DNA of 64,000 nucleotides from Saccharum officinarum (taxonomy: Eukaryota; Streptophyta; Magnoliopsida; Poales; Poaceae): the NCBI GenBank assembly GCA_020631735.1, contig CM036197.1:46485880-46549879 (forward strand), read 5' to 3'. Of this stretch, positions 57,109 to 64,000 are shown in pieces (within the stretch, counting starts at the first letter, position 1; each line of letters begins with the position of its first letter). The translations under genes and the position numbers were made by a program. The notes beneath the pieces are model-generated. The model was given only the letters and a program-made list of their open reading frames with translations. It had not been told where the DNA came from and ran no database searches.

Positions 57109-60035
57109 TAAAAAAACTAAACTCCTATTTATCTTAACTTACAATTTTTTTCGCAACAAATTTGTAAGCATAAAAAAATACTTCCAAATGTTAATCCAAT
57201 GTTGTTGTTTTAGTGATTGGAGGGAATAGAAAAAACAGATGCGTTCTTGAAATTTGTTATCAAAAGAGCAGCAGTGGCGCTTCAGTATCCAAGAAAGCAA
57301 AGAACTAAAACGAGTCAGAAATTACTTGCCTTGAACGTGGGTGCCATCCTGTAATGGCGTTGTTACCCGAGTGAACGCAAGGTAAAGAATACTGGAAATA
57401 CAGAGTGCATGGCACGTGTGAACCTGCTCGACGTGAGCTCTGGGCTAGCTCCTCCGGTGTACGTGACCGACGGAGTCACGGAGTAGGAGGCTTTGGGGAC
57501 GGACGAGGGATTCTTCTTCCACTGAAAGCGCGGTGGTTGCCACCATGGAAAAGGAAACGCAGGCAACAAAGACGCGCAATGCGTATGAGATTACCGACAC
57601 ATTCGGTGGTTGAGCCGGCCACCTTCAGAATAAAGCATCAGAACCGTCGCAGACTGTCACGTCGTGAGCAGCTCCAATTCGGCCGGCGCTGCTCGTGGCT
57701 TCATCCGTCGGCGTCGCTTCATCCGTTGCTTTGAACGCAGGACCATCGGTGGTTACGCGTACTGTTTTCAGCAGCCGTATGTATACGGGGTAGTACATAG
57801 ATATGGCCATACTTATACGCACTGGATGGACGCGTCGATATCATGCGTGCATGTTTCCCCCTTGGGATCCACACATACAGATTTCAGGCCGCATCGTCAT
57901 GTCCATCACATGAACCAGTGCGTATCGACACGCAGGGACCGTGTCTCCTCGCAGTCCAGAAAACCGGTTTCAGATGAGCATCATTGCTGTTTCCATGTGG
58001 CTATACAGGCCCTGATGATCCGCACCGAACGAAAATCTCGCTCTTAAACGGCCGTCGCGCGGTCGGGATCAGGGCGACGGTTTCGGGCCGCTGGTCCTGC
58101 TCCTGCGCGGCGAGGCCATCCGGTGGCCTACCGCGCTTGCACGTCAAGCAGGTTTCGCCCATGAATATTTCGCGTAGGATGAAACGGCAACGTCAAGCTC
58201 AGAGGTCTCGGTCAGATGGAAAGTTCCCGTCCGGAAACAGGGCAATGTGCCTTGCTTGCTTTCGCAAGTCAGAGCTGCGAGCATGCCGAAATGGTCTCGG
58301 TATGAAATCTTACCGGTCAATGCACCGTCACCGGCTCACCGCACGTGATGGAGAGTTGGAGACAGTTCTCTTTACTACGTCCGAGGGGAGTACTGTGGTG
58401 TCATACGATACGAATCGCTTCCATGACGTGAAATACGGTAGCTTCTTCTGAACCCTATACCATTTCCTTCCCGTCACTTAGGTTGCACATCACCACCTGA
58501 TTAAAGGAGCAGTCGTCACTCGTAAAGAAATAGCTCAGAGTCGATGGGAATGCATCAGATTGCTCTGCTCTGTAGTCAAATGCACATGCACCTTTTGTGG
58601 ACTGGTACATATAGCCTTTTGCCCTTTTTCGGTTCAGAAATGGTTGGGAGCATGATTCCCTACCAGTAACGGGACGGAGTTGCTTGCGATTGTTGAACTA
58701 AAAGCAAACAGATTTAAGAATGGTTTTGGGTTTTATTACGATGCGCATATCTGCATACGTGCTGCAGGAGTAGTAGTTACACTGCGATCCTGCATCCCTG
58801 CATCGTTCTTTCTGAAATGAGTGAACCCTCGATGCACGCATACGACAGGTCACACAGAGGATCGGTTGGCCCTTGGGCCTTGGCCGTCCACAGACCACAA
58901 TTGGCAAGCCTGGGGCCTGAGACCCTGACCGTGGACACTGGCAGCCGACGCAGAACGGCGCACCGCGACACTGTGTACGCGCAGAGCTGCGGATGCACAC
59001 CACATGCTACCAGGACGAGATCATGGACCTCACGGGAGTCTCCTGTACGATCGACGACGCAACGCATGATGCTTTCCCTTTCTCGGAACCAACAGGGGTC
59101 GGGGGGTTGTTTCAGCAGCAGCATGCCAGCAGGAGGAGGAGGCTAGGTACGTGCTACCTATCTGCCCGTGGTGCGTGCATGCACCCGAGACCCAGCAAGA
59201 CGCCACGGCAGGCCACGCACCCCCGTGTGCCGGCGCCCCGCATAAAACGCCAGAAATGGGCGTAGGTTCCCGTGACTTTGTGCATGCATGCGCACCTGCG
59301 GACGCAGCAGCGTACGAGCAGGCGGTGCGCGGCCGCGGCCGCCCGGGGGCGCAGTCACGGGCCGGCCGCGCGTGGTGTCAACTTGACCGCGCGCGGAACC
59401 GAGGCCCGACCCGAGCCCCGCAGTTGGTTCCGGCGTCATCGGTGCGTCTAACAGCAACGCGCCGGGTGGGCACCGAAACCGAATCCGTTGCCGCCCGGCG
59501 TCGCTGTCAGCCGGTGCGTGCGACGCTGTGGGGCGTGTGCGACGCGAGGTGTTGTGCGTGGTGGGCAAGAGAAGCCGTTGGAGTCTTGCAGTTGCAGGTG
59601 GTGATGACGATGACTCGAGCGTTGCTGGCTCATCACTCCTGCAAGCAATGCACGTACTGAAATCGATCCAGGGAGATGTACGGCTGCCATGTTGACTATA
59701 GCCAGGCTAAACTGCTACTTCTACCACCACCTAATGCTATCTGCATGCCAGTGTTATTTTCGCCTCTCAGAGTGTACTTTAGCCTTTAGCAACATTTTGA
59801 TGATCACGCGTTTTGTGTTCCTACTAATGCCAGTCTACTCATATGGAAAGTGCCAGTTATTTTAATCTGTGGGATTACAAGATGCGGTTTCATCATCGAG
59901 TCAGTTGGGATCTAGCATAGGATAGAGATTATGCAGCAGGCACAGGTTAGTGGCTGGTGGGTCTCCCTTGCTTGCGATAAACTCATCGCGGGTCTGATAT
60001 CCACTAATCAACTCTGAAAAACGTCGCTGCAGAGT
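57109..60035. other. intergenic, nothing recognised
   Basis: Mixed composition, with a GC-rich part at 59150-59600. Open frames up to 169 codons exist in several phases, but none shows a domain, splice structure or membrane segment. No RNA gene was found. Confidence 0.35.
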
Positions 60036-60260
60036 AGCAGAGCAATGAAATTTTGTAAAGTACCCGTCACATCGAATCTTTAACGCATGTACGAGGCATT
60101 AAATGTAGGTAAAAAAATAACTAATTGCACAGTTTATCTGTAAATGTCGAGATAAATCTTTTGAGCCCAGTTAGTCCATGGTTAGACAAATTTTATCAAA
60201 TAACAACGAAAGTGTTACAGAAATTTTTCTCAAAAAAATTCGGATCCAAACAAGGCCGCC
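60036..60260 (-). repeat. MITE of the 'taattaggct' family, copy 5, reverse orientation
   Basis: On the plus strand it reads gtcacatcgaatctttaacg, gcattaaatgtagg, ctaattgcacagttt and ataacaacgaaagtg, ending ggatccaaacaaggcc. These are the reverse complements of the body of the other copies. Confidence 0.7.
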
Positions 60261-60425
60261 AACCTCTTTTGATCTTTTCAGTGTCCCAGCTGCCAACCTT
60301 CAGATCAGCATGGCCTGCACTGCTCTGCAACTGCAACTGCAACATCCATGATCCATCATCACAGAGCTCACAGTTGTCTGGGAAACATCATGCGTGCTGT
60401 TCTTTGTAGCACCTCATGATCGAGA

Positions 60426-60678
60426 TAGGTAGTGTTTAGACGGTGTAAAAGTTGGTGTAAATTTCCTGTAGCACTTTTTGTTATTATTTGGTAAAATTTA
60501 TCTAATCATGAACTAACTAGGCTCAAAAGATTCGTCTCGACGTTTACAGACAAACTGTGCAATTAGTTATTTTTTTACCTACATTTAATACTTCATGCAT
60601 GCGTCCAAAAATTCGATGTGACGGGAAATCTTGTAAATTTTTTGGAATTTTGAAGGAAGTAAACACTCCCATAGATAT
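60426..60678. repeat. MITE of the 'taattaggct' family, copy 6
   Basis: It starts aggtagtgtttagacgg and ends gaaggaagtaaacactcc (inverted ends). It contains aactaactaggctcaaaag, attcgtctcgacg and tttaatacttcatgcatgcg. Confidence 0.7.
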
Positions 60679-60724
60679 CCAATATTTCAGTAGTACAAAT
60701 CAAATAACACCATGTATATATTTT

Positions 60725-60960
60725 TGGCACCGTTTGGATGGCAAAAAATTGGCAAAATGCTATTGTAGCGTTTTCGTTGTTATTTGGTAAATATTGTCCA
60801 ATCATGGTCTAATTAGGCTTAAAAGATTCGTCTCGTCCATTTCGTCTAAACTGTGTAATTAGTTTTATTTTTTATCTATATTTAATGTTTCATGTATGTG
60901 TCCAAAGATTTAATGTGACGGGGAACCTTGAAAAATTTGGCATTTTGGGGTGCAACTTTG
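60725..60960. repeat. MITE of the 'taattaggctta' family, copy 7
   Basis: It starts ggcaccgtttggatggc and ends at about ggcattttggggtgc. Its body is nearly identical to the copies at 41.4 and 51.7 kb. It lies about 50 bp right of copy 6. Confidence 0.75.
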
Positions 60961-62160
60961 TCTTCTGGATTCTTGCTCAGAGAAATCGGCCGGTGCTTCC
61001 TCCAGTAGTCCAGCGTACGCTGCACTTCTGGAGCACATATTCTGACAAAGGTTTTTTTATAAAAAAAAAGTATATTCTGACAAATTCTAGCTACTGGGTA
61101 CCGCACGAAAGTGCAGAGCTTCAGTATTTCAGACCTAACTTTGAACGTATTAGCTGTTGAGCATTTGGGATCCTAATGGATTAGATCCAGCACAACCATT
61201 CTTCTATCGTAAGTGCAGCGAAACGATCCATTTAATCGAGTCGTCCGCTCTCGTACGTGTCACGAACCCAGGGGTTCTGTACATTCGACATATCATGTCT
61301 CAGATCCCGTAGCCTGCATTCGGTTGCTTCGTGACAAGTCCGGTTGTATCTTCCATTGTCGCGTCGTGCTAGCCGATCGAATATCGGAACGTGGTCCAGC
61401 ATGTCGTATGGGACCAAAGTGTCACCGGAGAATGTTCACTTCCCCAGAGAAGCCACTGTTGGCATCTTCAGATCTGGAAGACGAAGGTGCTGGTTAATCG
61501 TCATATCCCGATCTGATCCGTCGCTTTAGGCCCACCTTCAAGTCTTCAACTACGAGGCCTAATTCGCACAAACCAATTGTTAATCACGGCCGATGGTGCT
61601 GATGATTAGAGCTTTTCTGAGTGATTTACTAGTCAAATCAAGTCTCTGATAGTGCCACGTACAACAGCGCGAATATTAGACGACAAATGGACACACAAAA
61701 AGTTAGAGCTAAGGTATGCCGCCGGCCATATACTGTACCTACGTGCTGGGGCATCGGACATAGATCGGCGGAAGCACGGCGAGCCGACAAGTGCCCCACC
61801 CAGCTGCAGGTGATAAAGACTGAAGCTAGCGAACCGTGGACCCAGGATCGCCGGAGGGTGAGATGAGATCTTGAACAAGGCAAGGCAGGGCATGACAGCA
61901 ACGCCCTGCTGTGGCTGCATGGGCTGCGTCCATCTGATCCATATTTTCTGGGTGGGCCTGACCGCCTTTACAAAGCCCATGTCAGTTCGCAGCAGATCTC
62001 GTTCAAGGATACCATACCAGCGCCGGCCCAGTCTGTTTCACAGTCACAGAGCCCACCCCCTCTGCCCTGCCCTGCTGTTCCTGCGGACTGCGGTCCTGCT
62101 CCGCCTACCGCCGTCGCCGCCTAAAACCTCCCCCTAGTCCCCCACCACTCCGGGGGAGAA
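60961..62160. other. intergenic, nothing recognised
   Basis: No gene, RNA or repeat with definable ends was found. Open frames are short and without motifs. Confidence 0.35.
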
Positions 62161-62534
62161 ATTTTGAAATGTAACACGTTATTCGCGTGTCTCTTGTAAT
62201 ATGATCCGCAATTCGCGTGCCTTTGGAAATATGACCCATGTCATGCGAATTGTTCCAAAGTTTAGTCTTTTTAGGGCTTTCTCCACTTTAGTAATTCCAG
62301 GGGTCTCTTTGCATTATTTGGGACACGGGAAAAGACGTTTGTGCCCCTCCCTCATTCCTCTTCCCTTCTACCGTTTCCCGTCGCTGGGCATGAACCGAAG
62401 TGGCGCAACCCGGCCTTCCAGTCCGGTCGCCGGCGAGTAGCAGGAGGGTCCGAGCCTTTGCGTTATAAAGGATTTCATCTTATTGGCTGAGCCTCCCTTA
62501 GCCAAGGAAGAGCACAGAAGCAGGTTGGTGGGCA

Positions 62535-62900
62535 TGGCGGAGGAGGTGCATCTAGGTCTGCCAGGTCCCTGGGCGGCGGATTACCGGGAGAAGGCCAACC
62601 ACTACACCACTAAGATGAGTGGAGTCCCTGTATGTCTCTTGTGTGTAGCTCTTCCGGGTTCTAGCTTACGCTTTTGCTTAGGAATTAGAGGCGAGCTTGC
62701 GACATTCATCTTCTTCAGACTTCAGTTAACCCACCTATTATGACTCTTCTTAGAGGTGAGAGATTTCTCCTAGGGATCCGTAGTCGAACACCGAGCTCCT
62801 TTTGAGTCGTTTGCTGATTTTTCTGCAGGGTTGGCCAACTGGTGATATGATATGGGCATTAAGCACATCTCGCTGCACGACTAGCTCGCCGGCTACAGCA
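62535..62900 (+). pseudogene. fragment resembling the N-terminus of a PDCD2-like protein
   Basis: The frame from 62535 reads [20 protein letters not shown], then [12 protein letters not shown], and stops at a good donor site (cct|gtatgtc at 62630). After ttctgcag at about 62829 the next block begins GWPTGDM, with GIK following in a shifted frame. Plant programmed-cell-death-2-like proteins start with LGMPGPWA, DHYTTKIGGVPDWP and then a GIK block, so the match is specific although short. Beyond about 62860 I cannot recover the CxxC-rich zinc part, so this is a broken or captured fragment. It could also be a young gene with altered second exon. Confidence 0.5.
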
Positions 62901-63540
62901 CCCTGCCAGCCCGCCGCGATCGCATTCCCTCCTGCCAAGTCCGCGACCACCTGCATGGCCCCAAGCCACGCCATGGTGCTGCCGCGCAACGTGTCCCGGC
63001 TAGCCCCTCACCTCGTCTGCCTTCCCCGCTCTGCCGCTGCCGCTGTCGCCGCGATGACCTTCGGGCGCGGGCAGAGGAGGCCGGCGTGGGGCGAGGAGGA
63101 GGAAGGCAGCACAGCAGCGGCGGTCGCCGAGCTGCTGTAGCCAGGGCCAACCGCGGCGGATGTCGGCGTCCCAGCAGACACCCGCTGGGCGCTTCAACCC
63201 TTGCCGCGACCGCGAACAAGCCGATCGGCCCCTGTGCCGAGCACAAAACAAGAAGAATCTTCAATGTGTACTATGACCGCAGGTACTATTTATTGCTTAC
63301 TGCTTACAGTGTACACCGATCAGGCACAGAAAAAACCAATCGAGGGCGAGGACTCAAGTGGGCGTTGAAACAAACCACCGATCAAAGTACAAAAGATTAA
63401 AACAGACCCGCCTAAACCAAATCGAGGAAATTCAATAGGTTGCATGGTTCTAGCATGATGGGGGATTGGGGGCAAGCTAGGCAAACATATGCACATCCAT
63501 GGGCTAAGTAATAAAGGCAAAATTAGTATCTGCAGCATTT
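62901..63540. other. GC-rich segment, then AT-rich DNA
   Basis: 62901-63200 is GC-rich with overlapping open frames on both strands and no domain. It may be the remainder of the preceding fragment. No gene is supported. Confidence 0.3.
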
Positions 63541-63551
63541 TTGCAAATTTT

Positions 63552-63690
63552 CTACTCCCTCCATTCCAAATTGTAAGTTGTTTTAGCTTTGTCCCAAGTT
63601 AAACTTTGACCAAGTTTATAGAAAAATGTGCAAACATCTATTACATCATACCAATATACCATATGTTCATTAGATATAGCTGACAGAGTA
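63552..63690. repeat. Stowaway/mariner-like MITE, one end
   Basis: It starts ctactccctccattccaaat, followed by the usual gtaagttgttttagctttgt and aactttgaccaagtttat text. The other terminal repeat is missing, so the right limit is approximate. Confidence 0.55.
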
Positions 63691-63762
63691 CATGACTGCT
63701 GATTATTGGCATCTTAACAGAGTAGGTATTTGTTTACTAACATGTTGTCATACTTCTTTTTG

Positions 63763-64000
63763 TTACACTTCAGCAAACACAAAAACGGAAAGCACTATAT
63801 AAAAGGGTTCATGGATTGAGCAATGGAAGAAACCCTTCAAATATCTTTGTTTAAAAATTTCTTCAGAAAGGCAGCCTTGTTGATAGCCAGTTGCACATAA
63901 ACTTTGTCGTATAAGTGGTCCAAGATTTGAAAGTAAGCAATCCTCCATGATTTCTTGAACAACATGGTGAAAAATACAGTCCAAACACCCATCACAAATC
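63763..64000 (-). CDS. partial open frame running off the window, unknown
   Basis: On the minus strand the frame is open from the window edge to a stop at 63763. It begins ICDGCLDCIFHHVVQEIMED, then LSNLGPLIRQSLCATGYQQG and CLSEEIFKQR. The CxxCxxC-like start and helical character look coding rather than random. The AT-rich end after KQR may already be intron or 3' UTR. I do not recognise the family, and the upstream exons lie outside the window. Confidence 0.35.
   Translation of the reverse strand, partial: ICDGCLDCIFHHVVQEIMEDCLLSNLGPLIRQSLCATGYQQGCLSEEIFKQRYLKGFFHCSIHEPFYIVLSVFVFAEV

Noticed and set aside
57984..58451. 155-codon plus-strand frame
   Set aside because: No recognisable domain, membrane segment or neighbouring exons; not strong enough to report as a gene.

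Overview
The window is nuclear DNA of a grass, most likely a panicoid/andropogonoid species such as Sorghum, Saccharum or a close relative. The evidence is intron-rich plant genes with GC-rich first exons, canonical GT..AG introns, plastid transit peptides, and a dense population of grass-type MITEs, LINEs and LTR retrotransposons. Reading frames were joined by eye across splice sites; in the principal genes the exon phases add up exactly, which is the main support for the models. Family names come from recognised motifs, not from a database search.

Layout. 0-18.6 kb is a gene island in two convergent pairs. A small two-exon gene of unknown function (+, 979-1697) faces a plastid M41/FtsH-like metalloprotease homologue without an AAA domain (-, 3277-5606, 10 exons, 315 aa). 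That gene shares a 411-bp head-to-head intergenic region with a plastid ABC1K (UbiB-like) kinase gene (+, 6018-14934, 21 exons, 705 aa if uninterrupted). The ABC1K gene faces a plastid shikimate kinase gene (-, 15538-18593, 10 exons, 298 aa). The ABC1K gene carries three LINE copies: two nested in intron 10, and one inside coding exon 12 that splits it and is in frame with the kinase.

18.6-43 kb is transposon-rich: a TAA-flanked TIR element with a GC-rich interior, Stowaway-like MITEs, a truncated gypsy-like element (5' LTR plus gag-like remnant), a solo LTR, and a 4-kb LINE on the minus strand. 42.8-48.0 kb holds a broken DUF6598-family gene with frameshifts and a solo LTR that interrupts exon 2 with a clean 5-bp target duplication; a degenerate partial duplicate of the same gene lies just upstream. 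48.4-55.2 kb is a GH3 beta-D-xylosidase gene (-, 7 exons, 769 aa model) with one apparent 1-bp insertion in exon 2 and two abutting MITEs in intron 2. 55.3-64 kb is mostly intergenic, with a MITE cluster at 60-61 kb, a 257-bp tandem duplication and a gene fragment resembling the start of a PDCD2-like protein.

The genes do not form an operon or a single pathway. The first three recognised genes (protease-like, ABC1K, shikimate kinase) encode plastid-targeted proteins; the xylosidase is secreted and acts on cell-wall xylan or arabinan. I found no clearly novel system. The most unusual structure is the ABC1K exon invaded by a LINE, with a 26-bp junction duplication and an open in-frame fusion.
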